64,000 bases of DNA from Porphyridium purpureum (Eukaryota; Rhodophyta; Bangiophyceae; Porphyridiales; Porphyridiaceae), in NCBI GenBank assembly GCA_008690995.1, contig VRMN01000021.1:1-64000 (forward strand), read 5' to 3'. Shown in pieces: positions 1 to 8,603 of this stretch; position 1 is the first letter of the stretch, and every line of letters begins with the position of its first letter. A program made the translations under genes and the position numbers. The notes under the pieces are model-generated. The model had not been told where the DNA came from. It made no database searches and saw only the letters and a list, made by a program, of their open reading frames with translations.

Positions 1-288
1 TTTCAGCGCAGCACTAGTCCAAGATTTGTTGACAAGCAGCAAGGCCGTGGTACTGATGCCTTAATACGTGAAGATACAAGCTCGTCCGCGACGGATATTC
101 ACTTTCGAGTTCAAAAGTGTTGACTTGCTTTGCCTGACGCGATCACTTCGAGCGGTCCAATCGGGCCATAGCTGTGTTCAGTGACGAAAAGAAGCTCCAC
201 CTGGGTAGGCTGAGTGATTTCCAGAAGACGTGACTTTAACGCGCAAACAATCTTCGACCCTTAGGTCGCGACGCTTGTGTTCGAGTGG

Positions 289-831
289 ATGCCTGTTTTG
301 GGGTGCTCTTTCTGCAAAAGGATGTTTGTCAAATCGAGGGACCCTTTGGCGGTTGCCGACTATGTTTCTATGCTCCATAATTACAGTGCGCTGGAATGCT
401 ATCGTCAAATGATGAGATCGTATCTGACGTTTTCGCAGGCCAAAGCACGAGTACACACAGAAAACGTGCTTGAAATTTTCTTTCAGAATGAGACGTTGGA
501 GTTTCAGGACTGGTCAGCGTACCTGCCGGAGTTTGATACCATTCAAGGCTTGTACGAAATAGTATGGTACAAGCGCCACGAAGTGGAAAGGCAATATCGG
601 AAGTTGCTAGAGTTCAAAAATGCATTCACACAGGCTCGGAAGACTTGGGACCAGCTTGATTTAGCCACTTTGGACGTGCTTGTGCCGGATCATATGCTCA
701 AATGCGCGAATATTGGCATCGCGTACGAGCAAGGTAGCCGCGACCAATACCGATTCTCTATGGCTGAGAAAAGAACACAGGTGTGCAATGTCCCAGTGTG
801 TGTCTCGATCCCTTGCCACGCTTGCGTCTAA
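289..831 (+). CDS. Hypothetical protein, possibly a decayed gene
   Basis: This open frame of about 180 codons has a protein-like composition: aromatic and charged residues, a CxxC near the N-terminus (CSFCKR), and an amphipathic middle rich in Tyr, Trp, Glu and Arg. I do not recognise a family. The frame upstream of the ATG has several stops, and the last 20 or so residues look like read-through into unrelated DNA, so the segment may be an exon-like remnant rather than a whole gene. No GTAC cluster or TATA box is visible upstream, and no known gene follows on the same strand. It could be a small lineage-specific gene or part of an old mobile element. Confidence 0.3.
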   Translation: MPVLGCSFCKRMFVKSRDPLAVADYVSMLHNYSALECYRQMMRSYLTFSQAKARVHTENVLEIFFQNETLEFQDWSAYLPEFDTIQGLYEIVWYKRHEVERQYRKLLEFKNAFTQARKTWDQLDLATLDVLVPDHMLKCANIGIAYEQGSRDQYRFSMAEKRTQVCNVPVCVSIPCHACV

Positions 832-1851
832 TTTCATGTCAACTGCTTCTGCATTTAATTAGAGGCAGTTTAATTTTGTATGCGCGCGAAGGGCTTTACC
901 GCCTTTGGAGTCCAACCTTCTGTGGGCTCACGCACACATAACACGGCCTTACCGTCGGTCTCCAGCGTACTCACGCGTGCATACATGTGTCCAGTCTCGT
1001 GCGCACGCAGGGACGCGGATAGAGCGACCGCCACGTTCTGTTGGCGTGATTGCAGACTTGTCAGTCTGCGGGCGTGCTGACGGCAAGAGCCAGTATCCAG
1101 AGGCGCGTGCTGTCACAGGAGCTTTGGCTGCACGACAAGGAACTGCGCTGCCAATATTTTCTGAGAAACGAAGTGTGTCGCGGCTTGGCAGCGTATGGCA
1201 AGGACTTGAACTACTTGCGAAAGAGGATACGACCGTCGCAGACAGGAAGTGTAAAGGGTCAAACAAATCGCGATTGTCAAACCAATACACTGTGAGCAAG
1301 GGTGTGCCACGGAATTCTCAAATGACCTCAAGATTCCGAAGGCAGCTCGAGACTATTCCAAGTCAATGGAATAATGTCCGGCTAGGCATGCAAGCCATAT
1401 CTGTCAAGCCAAGCTTCGTCTCGGCCGACTAGATCCCACAACGATCCGCACGGTCTGCCCAGAATGGGGCTTGCTTCAAAATGGGCACTGGCTTCACTAT
1501 ATCGACGATGTCTTTGTATTTGACCGGTAGGAGCTAGCATGACTCTGTGCGAAATGCAGTCGAGGCGTTGCGCTTGTCCAGTGGTGTAGAACGAAATACA
1601 GTCTCAGACCCTGAGCTCTTCTGCGCCATGACTCGGATCGATGCGTCGGCTTCAGCTAAAGCGACGATGGCGTCCTTTTCTGTCGCACAACAGTCGCAAC
1701 AGTGTCAAACCCGTCGCATGGACGACAGCGAGCCTGCTTGGGTTCCCCGTGACCTTAGGAATCAGCGGCAATCGCGGCAGTGGAGCTCTCGCCGAGCAGG
1801 AAACAGAAGATTGAACGTCGAAATCCTCCCTAGACGCGACGTGAGAGGTGC
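832..1851. other. Intergenic, with a coding-like fragment
   Basis: No complete gene is visible. A stretch at about 1090-1230 on the + strand reads as plausible protein (for example the string SQELWLHDKELRCQYF) but is not embedded in a credible full-length frame. It may belong to the same decayed locus as the frame at 289-831. The right end is the 3' flank of the malonyl-CoA synthetase gene. Confidence 0.4.
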
Positions 1852-3600
1852 TTACATCTGCGAGATAACCTTTTTCTTCTCAATCTTGCCCATAGCGTTT
1901 CTCGGAATTTCAGGAACAATTTTAACCTGCTTCGGCACCTTGTAATCCGCAAGCCTTTCACGTGCCCATGCACCAAGCTCTGAGACACTCAGATCAGAGA
2001 TACCATCTCTCAGGACAAGCATGGCAGCTATACTCTCGCCGAGACTGTCGTGAGGGATTCCAACCACCGCGACTTGTGCGATGCTAGGATGATCGAGCAA
2101 CTCACGCTCAATTTCAAGCGCAGAAATCTTGAATCCGCCCGACTTGATAATGTCGACACTGCTTCTGCCAAGGATTCGGAACCAGCCATCATCTGCGCGC
2201 TCCACCACATCCCCTGTCAAAAAGTAGCCTTCCGCGTCGAAACTACGGACCGTGGCGTCTTCTCGCCTCCAATACCGCTTGAAGATTCCCGGGCCGCGCA
2301 GCCTGAGCTCGCCGACCTCAGACTTCCCTTCCGAGGACGCAGCAGTATCGCTGTCATCACTCACAACTTTGAACTCAATGTCAGGCGACATAGGCAGTCC
2401 CACCCAGCCCTCCCGTCGCGAATCGACCTCATGTGGGTTCGTCAGCGGCATCCCAACTTCAGACATTCCATATCTTTCTAAAATATTCTGCCCGCTGATG
2501 TTCCGCCACGCATTAAAGTAGGTCGCTTGCAGCGCGGCACTTCCACTTACATACAGCCGCAGGCGCGCCGCACCTTGGCGCATGGTCTCTTGAATCTCAG
2601 GTGGCTGCTGTTCGTAAAAGGAAATCATGTAGGCATAGATTGTTGGGACAGCCATAAAAAGAGTAGGGGCCTCGCTATTTTCTTCGCTCTGCAGCTGAGC
2701 CCATGCGTGGCGTACGCTGAACTTCTCCTCCATGCTCAAAAGTGCGCCATTCCACAGCGCCGTGAACGTTATGTTCAAAATGCCGTGGACGTGATGCAAA
2801 GGCAAGTAGTTTGTGATTCGATCGTTCGGCGTCCAAGCCCATTTTGCTGTCATGGCCTCTGCCCAGAACTCTAACATTGCGTGCGTCCACACGACACCCT
2901 TGGGCCTTCCGGTTGTTCCAGAGGTGTAGATCAGCAAACAGGCGTCATCTGCATGAGCTGGAGGACCTTGCCAAGCCAATCGACCAGACACAGGCCCTTG
3001 CGATGATGGCCCACGATCTGTGACGCGCGCGTCATCAGAGCTGATTTCAAGGAATGTAATATTCCGTTCGTCGCAAAGGGGCTGGATCGTTTCTCGCGTC
3101 TCTTTCGAGCAGAGCACAATGCACGGGTCGCTATCGTCAATGATAAATCCGAGTTCCTTGCTCGGATGCGCGTTGTGCAGAGGGACGGCGATCCCACCCG
3201 CCAACCATGTGGCCCACTGTGAAATAACGTAGGCACTCGTGTAAGGTAAGCAGAAGGCGATGCGCGGTCGGTCGTCGTCCGTCTGCGGCTGCAAGCCTGT
3301 AAGCACACCACACAAGGTCGTGGCATGCTCCAGCAGTTCTCCATACGTCAGCAGCAATCCGCGAGAGCGAATCGCCGCGCTTTGAGAGTTGCGCTCGCGG
3401 GCTCGCTGGATAATGAGTGGGCCGGCGCTATTGGTGCCGTCTGAATGCGAGCACAATACCATGCTGCCCACTCTCTGGCGAAGCGCAGGGGCTCCCACAA
3501 ACATCGGACCCAGGTGACCTGAAAAGGCGTCTGCCGCTGTCCACGACGTGCGCAGGCCGCGTTGTCCAAGCGAGTTTAAGCCGCACGTCGCCCGGGGCAT
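1852..3600 (-). CDS. ACSF3: Malonyl-CoA synthetase (ACSF3/AAE13-like)
   Basis: This is an acyl-adenylate-forming enzyme of 582 aa from the chosen ATG. The AMP-binding P-loop YTSGTTGRPKG lies near residue 225, followed by the YGMSE motif. The hinge region reads GYFLTGDVVE, with LGRSSVDIIKSGGFKISALE after it, and the C-terminal catalytic lysine sits in PRNAMGKIEKKK (about residue 572). The SVDIIKSGG(F/Y)K(I/V)SALE string is typical of ACSF3, AAE13 and MatB malonyl/methylmalonyl-CoA synthetases, which make malonyl-CoA from malonate and ATP for organellar fatty-acid synthesis. A longer frame runs up to 4131 but crosses a GA-repeat, and a GTAC inverted pair lies at 3801-3827, so I place the start at 3600 (alternative ATG 3696). 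The Arg/Ser-rich N-terminus would suit an organelle transit peptide. ACSF3 proteins are of similar length. Confidence 0.88.
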   Translation of the reverse strand: MPRATCGLNSLGQRGLRTSWTAADAFSGHLGPMFVGAPALRQRVGSMVLCSHSDGTNSAGPLIIQRARERNSQSAAIRSRGLLLTYGELLEHATTLCGVLTGLQPQTDDDRPRIAFCLPYTSAYVISQWATWLAGGIAVPLHNAHPSKELGFIIDDSDPCIVLCSKETRETIQPLCDERNITFLEISSDDARVTDRGPSSQGPVSGRLAWQGPPAHADDACLLIYTSGTTGRPKGVVWTHAMLEFWAEAMTAKWAWTPNDRITNYLPLHHVHGILNITFTALWNGALLSMEEKFSVRHAWAQLQSEENSEAPTLFMAVPTIYAYMISFYEQQPPEIQETMRQGAARLRLYVSGSAALQATYFNAWRNISGQNILERYGMSEVGMPLTNPHEVDSRREGWVGLPMSPDIEFKVVSDDSDTAASSEGKSEVGELRLRGPGIFKRYWRREDATVRSFDAEGYFLTGDVVERADDGWFRILGRSSVDIIKSGGFKISALEIERELLDHPSIAQVAVVGIPHDSLGESIAAMLVLRDGISDLSVSELGAWARERLADYKVPKQVKIVPEIPRNAMGKIEKKKVISQM

Positions 3601-4689
3601 ACTCGAAAGACGCTCCACGCGCGTGTGCGCCGCGCGTGCGAAGCAGATGGTCAGCGGAGAGCGGGCGGAGGGGGCGTGTGGATACTGCCCGCACATGCTG
3701 CGGCGTTCCACGACAGCAGGCCTTCCACGATCACAACTCCGCGCGTGCGCTGGCCGCTGCCGCGCTCGCCCGGTCCGTTGGCCACTCGTTGCTGGTGCGA
3801 CTGTACCGAACGCCGGCGCGAGTACAGTGCGCGACCCACGCGGTTCGCGCGCGGCGTGCGCCATCAGCGCGCTCGCAGCTGCGAAGCGCCTGCGAAGCAC
3901 GCACACGCACGCTCTGCGCGCGCTTCCACAACAAGAAGCAGCGCGCGCACACTGTGTCTCCAACCACACACAGATCGGTTGGCTCTCGTCTGCGCCTTTA
4001 TCTCTCTCTCTCTCTTTCTCTTTCCCTGTCACTCGAGCCCAAGAGCAGTTGGCAGGCGTTACCGGATTTCGCGACTCGAGCGGAAAGGAACTCACAAACG
4101 CCGATGTGCTGCTGGTACAACATGCTGGCATGAGATTCGATACGGGTGCTTCGCAACCAATAAACCGTCTGCTCGTAGTTCCGAAACACGAACTGTCTGG
4201 GTCAGGCGGAGAGAGCGTGCGAGGTTCAGATCGTACATGGAACTGGCGCTTCGCTGGGAAGGACAGTGGTGGCGGTCACACGGTGCATTGCAACAAGAAT
4301 ATGTTAGACCGAGGAGCAATGAGCAGAATGGTCGGCCAAAGTCGTCCCGAAGCACAGTGCCTCGCACATCAGGAAAGGCAGTTATCTGTCTCACCGCTCG
4401 TCTCAAGCACGAGTTCATGGCAAGATACTTCCACGCGCAACGTACGCCCGCGCGGTAGCTTGCGTGCCTCGCGCCGTGAGCGCTCCGTGGACAGGTTCCG
4501 CAGTTTTAGTCGCATGAGCAGCCCGTGCGAACTTTCAAACTTCCTGGCATTTGGTGCTCACGTCCATCATCCGCACAGCCGTTGCTCGACTTTTCCTTCC
4601 TTCTGAGACATGCCACGTTGACGTCTTCATTGGCGGTCATGGCCGACACAAGCCTTGCAATTTTCCTTTTTCCCGTGTAAACCGGGCCG
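3601..4689. promoter_or_regulatory. Upstream region of malonyl-CoA synthetase gene
   Basis: About 1.1 kb lies between the synthetase start and the 3' end of PRP4, both on the minus strand. It holds an inverted pair of GTAC motifs (CTGTACC at 3801 and GTACAG at 3822, 19 bp apart) and a CT tract at 4000-4025 (GA on the coding strand). I see no further gene. Open frames here are GC-rich shadows. Confidence 0.5.
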
Positions 4690-6354
4690 TCATCGTACCT
4701 TTTCGGGTTTCAGTGACATGCTTGGCCCCCACGAACCTCGCTGCGCGTCGGCCCCAGTCCAAACCTTCCAGCTCTTGTCGTAGCAGCCCGTAACAACCAT
4801 AGTTCCATCCTCAGAAATGTCGCAGCTGGTGACCTTATCGAGGTGTGCATCAAGGCTATTGATCTGCACCCAACCGCGCCGACTTGCGAATACTCGGCAG
4901 GTCCGGTCAAAGCTACTGCTAATAAGTGTGCCGCCTTCGTGTCCGGGAGCCGGCTGGTATCGGACGCATGAAATCACCGAAGGATGCGCGGCGAGGGTAT
5001 GGTACCACCGCAGCTTTCTCACGTCAAAAATTTTGACAAGATTGTCTCTCGCCCCGCTGGCAAAATGTGTGCCGCGCGGATCAAAATCAACAGATGTAAT
5101 TGGTTCCGAGTGCACACCTTCGAAACGCGCAATGTTCTTGCCACTCCGAAGGTCCCACAGCAGGAGAGCTCCATCTGCACCGCCACTCACAATGAGCGAA
5201 CCGTCAGGATGACAAGCTAGCGCAGTAACGTGATGAGCGTGACCAGATTGCTCGTACAGAAAGGTGGCCTCGTCGGGCCGTTCAATGTTATGCGCGCGCC
5301 ACGTGTTTGCCCCTGCACACGCCACAAGTGCAAGCGGGACATGCGGATGGAGTACGATATCGAGCAAAGCTGGGCGGCCATGGGTGGCTTCGGTACCATG
5401 TACAGACAAATCCTGGCGGCGTTGCAATCCTGTGTCGACATCCAAAGTCCACACACATGCAGACCCGTCGGATGAGCAACTTGCCACCAGGCCGTGCTCA
5501 CTCGAATGCTCCAGGCCTGTCACACGCGACGTGTGCACATGAACCCGCTGACCAATCTGCTGTCCTGTGTACGGGCTCCACAATGCGAGGTCTCCACCGT
5601 ACGACGCCGAGATGAGCATGTATTCGCTCCCGCCAGCTGCGTGCGTCGCACGGACCAGGCGTGTCTGGCTCGTTGGCCGCTCGTGAGCGTGCCGGCTCTG
5701 ATGCAGGCGCAGACCTGCCGCGTGCTCAATGCAATTCGTGCTCGTCGCTCGCTGCGCAAGTCTGGTCTCCGGCGAACTTTCCGTGTACTCTCGATGCTCG
5801 CGGCGCAATCGCGCGTGTGATGCGCGAAGTGAAGAGCTCAGGATTCGCTGTCGAACCGCCCTCAATTCGCTGGCAATGGCCGTGTCTGCACTCGCGAAAG
5901 ACTCGACTTCTACCGGCAGCGCAGTGATGGGCTTGGATTTCTCATGTGCTGGCGGCGACTCAATTCCTGCTTGTCCTGCGCCATCTTTGTCACTCGCGCT
6001 TCCTCCGAAATCGCTTGATTCGACGGTAAAGGCCTTCAGTGCGAGAGCATAGCGCAGCCGTTCCCTGCGGTGATGCGCATCCTCACTTTCGAAGCACTCT
6101 GGCTCGTTCAACGCACGCAGCTCTGCTTGTATCTGCTCATCTCTCGCGGGCAAGTGCAACGCGCGCCCAATGGCAGCGATCCGACGCGCGCGTTCGCTGT
6201 CCGCCAGGCGCTGGGCTGCGAGGCGCGACGCCGTCCCAAAGAGCGGCTCCTGGGAGCCGCCAGGATCACCCTGCATGGCATGCCGTGAGCGTGAGCGTGC
6301 GCTACGCGTCAAGATACCGGTCCTGTCGACCGAATCAGAGTTTGAGGTTTGCAT
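4690..6354 (-). CDS. PRPF4: U4/U6 snRNP protein PRP4 (WD40)
   Basis: The protein is 554 aa from the ATG at 6354 (an earlier in-frame codon at 6414 is GTG). Residues about 69-105 match the PRP4/SFM domain that precedes the propeller, with RDEQIQAELRALNEPECF followed by RRERLRYAL. The C-terminal 300 residues are WD40 repeats (for example HPDGSLIVSGGADGALLLWD and CDISEDGTMVVTGCYDKSW). PRP4 bridges U4/U6 and U5 components in the tri-snRNP during spliceosome assembly in the nucleus. The gene itself has no intron, nor do most neighbours, although the window implies a working spliceosome. The spacer to RPS26 is about 450 bp. Other WD40 proteins are possible, but the N-terminal domain makes PRP4 the best call. 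Confidence 0.85.
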   Translation of the reverse strand: MQTSNSDSVDRTGILTRSARSRSRHAMQGDPGGSQEPLFGTASRLAAQRLADSERARRIAAIGRALHLPARDEQIQAELRALNEPECFESEDAHHRRERLRYALALKAFTVESSDFGGSASDKDGAGQAGIESPPAHEKSKPITALPVEVESFASADTAIASELRAVRQRILSSSLRASHARLRREHREYTESSPETRLAQRATSTNCIEHAAGLRLHQSRHAHERPTSQTRLVRATHAAGGSEYMLISASYGGDLALWSPYTGQQIGQRVHVHTSRVTGLEHSSEHGLVASCSSDGSACVWTLDVDTGLQRRQDLSVHGTEATHGRPALLDIVLHPHVPLALVACAGANTWRAHNIERPDEATFLYEQSGHAHHVTALACHPDGSLIVSGGADGALLLWDLRSGKNIARFEGVHSEPITSVDFDPRGTHFASGARDNLVKIFDVRKLRWYHTLAAHPSVISCVRYQPAPGHEGGTLISSSFDRTCRVFASRRGWVQINSLDAHLDKVTSCDISEDGTMVVTGCYDKSWKVWTGADAQRGSWGPSMSLKPEKVR

Positions 6355-6803
6355 GCTCGGCACGGAAAGGTGCGGGACGCGCGGGGTGAAAGTCAAGAAT
6401 CCTGTACGATGCACAAAACGAGTGTCTCTGTTTTACTCCCACTTCTCACTTGAATCCTAACGCCGAACGACATTCCGAATGGCAGACCTCAAGCGACCGC
6501 TGCCGCGCTGCACCTCCGACCATTTATCTTTTGTCTTCTGCCTTGAGGCGGTTCGGTGCGCACGCTGTTCGGCCCGCCGCGCATACATCTGTGCAGACCG
6601 CCGTTCGTGCGGCGATTGTGTAGTGCCCAAGCACCAACGCTCGACGCTCCAGCCTTGGAAGCCACCGGAAACGCTACCGGACGCCCAGGACGCACATGCG
6701 CGCGCCGCCAGACCTTGCCGCAGCCTAGCAGCCCGGCGGCCGCGCACGCGCGGAACGCGTCGTGTCGTGTGAGCCGGAAGGTACGCAGAGACGCGCGGCG
6801 CGG
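6355..6803. other. Spacer between PRP4 and RPS26
   Basis: This spacer is the presumed promoter of PRP4 plus the 3' region of RPS26. One GTAC (CCTGTACG at about 6401) lies just upstream of the PRP4 start. No gene is seen, and the long open frames are antisense or GC shadows. Confidence 0.4.
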
Positions 6804-7139
6804 CTAGTTGTCGTCCCTGCGGTACTTGTCCTGCAGCTGCGGGCGGCCGGTGTGGCGGATCTTGCGGTCCTCTGCGGAGCGCGGGCGGACGGTCTTGCGG
6901 TGGACGGCGCACGAGACGCAGTATTGCACCTTGTTGTACATCTTTGGGAGCTCGTAGCTTGCGATGATGCACGCCTCCTCCAGGTCGCGCAGACTGGACT
7001 TGTCCACGATGTTGCGCACCGTGAAGCGCTTGATCGCCTTGTCCTTCGGCGGCTTGCAGCCGCACCCGTCGCAGTTCACCATGCGCGTGTGGTTGCGGCC
7101 ATGCCGGTTCCTCCCGTGGTTGCGCCTCTTCACCGTCAT
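6804..7139 (-). CDS. RPS26: 40S ribosomal protein eS26
   Basis: The protein is 111 aa from the ATG at 7139; a longer frame upstream reads only low-complexity Arg/Gly. The N-terminus MTVKRRNHGRNRHGRNHTRM and the zinc-ribbon cysteines (CDGCGC, then CVSC) are diagnostic of eS26, a small-subunit protein near the mRNA exit channel. The signature YELPKMYNKVQYCVSCAVH is intact. The family is usually about 100-120 aa. The gene is divergent from the ARF-like gene across a 510-bp shared promoter that carries nine GTAC sites. High expression is expected of a ribosomal protein, which makes this promoter a useful reference for the GTAC motif. Confidence 0.96.
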   Translation of the reverse strand: MTVKRRNHGRNRHGRNHTRMVNCDGCGCKPPKDKAIKRFTVRNIVDKSSLRDLEEACIIASYELPKMYNKVQYCVSCAVHRKTVRPRSAEDRKIRHTGRPQLQDKYRRDDN

Positions 7140-7649
7140 CGCGCCCGCCTCTTCCCCGCTTCCGCTCTCCCTCCTTCCCCGGCTCCCCCTCTCTCCCTCG
7201 CTCCCTCTCCCTCTTCTTCCCCCCCTCCCGCCCCTCCCACTCGCCCGCTTTTGCGGTACAGCGCGCGCACGCGGGCGGCGGCGGCGCGCGCGGCGGTACC
7301 GCGCCGCCATAATCCGCAGCGCAATGCTGTACTCGCGGCTGTACTCCTACTGTACTCGCGGGTACTCACTGCTGTACTTGCTGCTGGCCACGGCTGTACT
7401 CACTGTACTTAGGGTGTACCGCGTACAGTGGGCGCGTGTGCGCGAGGGCGCGGGGGTGCGATGGTCCGGCGGCCGGTCGTTGGGCGGGGCGGTGTTTCGT
7501 GGAGCGCCGCAGCTGGGTGGTCGGGCGGTGTGCGCGCGGGTTCTCGCTTGGTGGCAGCGTATCTGTAGCCGCGGCGGCCAGCCAGCGCAGTCAGCTCTCC
7601 GCCGCGTCGGAACAGGCGCGGCGCGGCGTGCGCAGGCGCAAGCAGCGGC
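7140..7649. promoter_or_regulatory. Divergent promoter with phased GTAC sites
   Basis: This is the shared upstream region of RPS26 (-) and the ARF-like gene (+). Next to RPS26 is a pyrimidine-rich tract (about 7143-7235). Farther in, at 7327-7428, are nine GTAC sites, mostly as CTGTACT. Their G positions are about 7329, 7341, 7352, 7362, 7374, 7396, 7405, 7416 and 7423, so most spacings are 9-12 bp or twice that. I see no clear TATA box. Similar clusters recur upstream of other genes in this window. Confidence 0.65.
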
Positions 7650-8192
7650 ATGGGCTGCTTCTCAAGCAAGGAGGCCGGCGCGCGCGGGCGCGGCGGGTCC
7701 AAAAGCGTGCTGTTTCTGGGGCTCGACGGATCGGGTTCCACCACCGTCATGTACCAGCTCGTCCTGGGCAGAAAGGTCGACACGATTCCCACGCTCGGCT
7801 TCAACAAGGAAGTCATCACGTACAACGGCATCGAGCTCGAGATGTTCGACCTGGGCGGCGTGGAAAAGGTGCGGCCCGTGTGGCGACAGTACGCACCAGA
7901 GGCAGACGCCATCGTCTTTGTCGTCGACGGCCACGACGAGCCGCGCGTCACGCAGGCAAAGGGCGAGCTGGAAAAGTTCCTCGCCGAGCTGAAGGATAAG
8001 TCGATTCCGCTGCTGCTGTTTGTGAACAAGAACGATCTGCCGGGCTACCTGGGTGTCGAAGCAGTCGAGGAGAAGCTGAATATCAAGGCGTTTGCCTTCT
8101 CGGCGTACAAGGCCGTAGGGTGTTGCGGGAAAACGGGCGATGAGATCAAGGCCGGCATGGATTGGCTCACCGATCAATTGAAATCGTCATAA
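7650..8192 (+). CDS. ARF-like protein lacking GTPase residues
   Basis: The protein is 180 aa with clear ARF/ARL family layout. The N-terminus MGCFSS has Gly2 for N-myristoylation and Cys3 for possible palmitoylation. The G1 loop is GLDGSGST (24-31), switch I is TIPTLGFN (45-52), the G3 motif is DLGGVEK (67-73), G4 is NKND (126-129), and the C-terminus DWLTDQL is typical. Two key residues differ from active ARFs: the P-loop Lys is Ser30, and the catalytic Gln after DxGG is Val71. I infer weak or absent nucleotide hydrolysis and perhaps altered binding. The protein may be a membrane-anchored pseudo-GTPase scaffold in vesicle traffic. It shares the GTAC promoter with RPS26 and converges on the kinase at 8604. 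An AATAAA lies at 8199-8204. Confidence 0.9.
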   Translation: MGCFSSKEAGARGRGGSKSVLFLGLDGSGSTTVMYQLVLGRKVDTIPTLGFNKEVITYNGIELEMFDLGGVEKVRPVWRQYAPEADAIVFVVDGHDEPRVTQAKGELEKFLAELKDKSIPLLLFVNKNDLPGYLGVEAVEEKLNIKAFAFSAYKAVGCCGKTGDEIKAGMDWLTDQLKSS

Positions 8193-8603
8193 CCGGAGAA
8201 TAAAGTCTGCGTGCTGCACCCTGCACCCTGCTCTGCATCAGCCCAAAGCTCTTTGGGGGTAAGGGGCGCGACAAGTACCTCCCCTTCCGAACTTCTGTAA
8301 TATTTTTTTGTTTTTAAAAAGAACCTTTCGAAAAAGCAAGCCTTAGATGCCGTCGCAAGCTGCAGAGCACGCCATGCGGGCCCAGGCTTCCGACATCTGA
8401 TTTTGCGCTCCCTCGCTGCCTTGCCATAAGCATTCTAAAACATGACCGCACCCAAAAAAGCAGGCACGAAGCACGTGGATGCATACACGTGGATTGACGC
8501 TCCAATTGCGGTGGAATTTTTCGAGCGTTGTGCCACCAAGTGGCCCCACGTGGAAAAGGTCGCAGAAGCAGCCATTCTAAAGGAACGCAGCAGCGTCGCG
8601 CAT
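8193..8603. other. Convergent 3' flanks
   Basis: This is the tail-to-tail spacer between the ARF-like gene (+) and the PH/CAMK kinase (-). AATAAA at 8199 sits just after the ARF-like stop codon, and a T-rich stretch lies at about 8297-8318. No gene is seen. Confidence 0.5.

Noticed and set aside
1440-1530. YIDD-like string that could hint at a reverse transcriptase fossil
   Set aside because: Only about ten residues fit and the flanking sequence does not resemble RT; chance is likely.
3601-4131. Longer start for the malonyl-CoA synthetase at 4131
   Set aside because: The extra 177 residues cross a GA repeat and GTAC motifs and are GC-rich low complexity; family length fits the start at 3600.
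6457-7065. Minus-strand frame of 202 codons overlapping RPS26
   Set aside because: It is the shadow of RPS26 in another frame, Arg/Pro/Gln-rich from GC bias.
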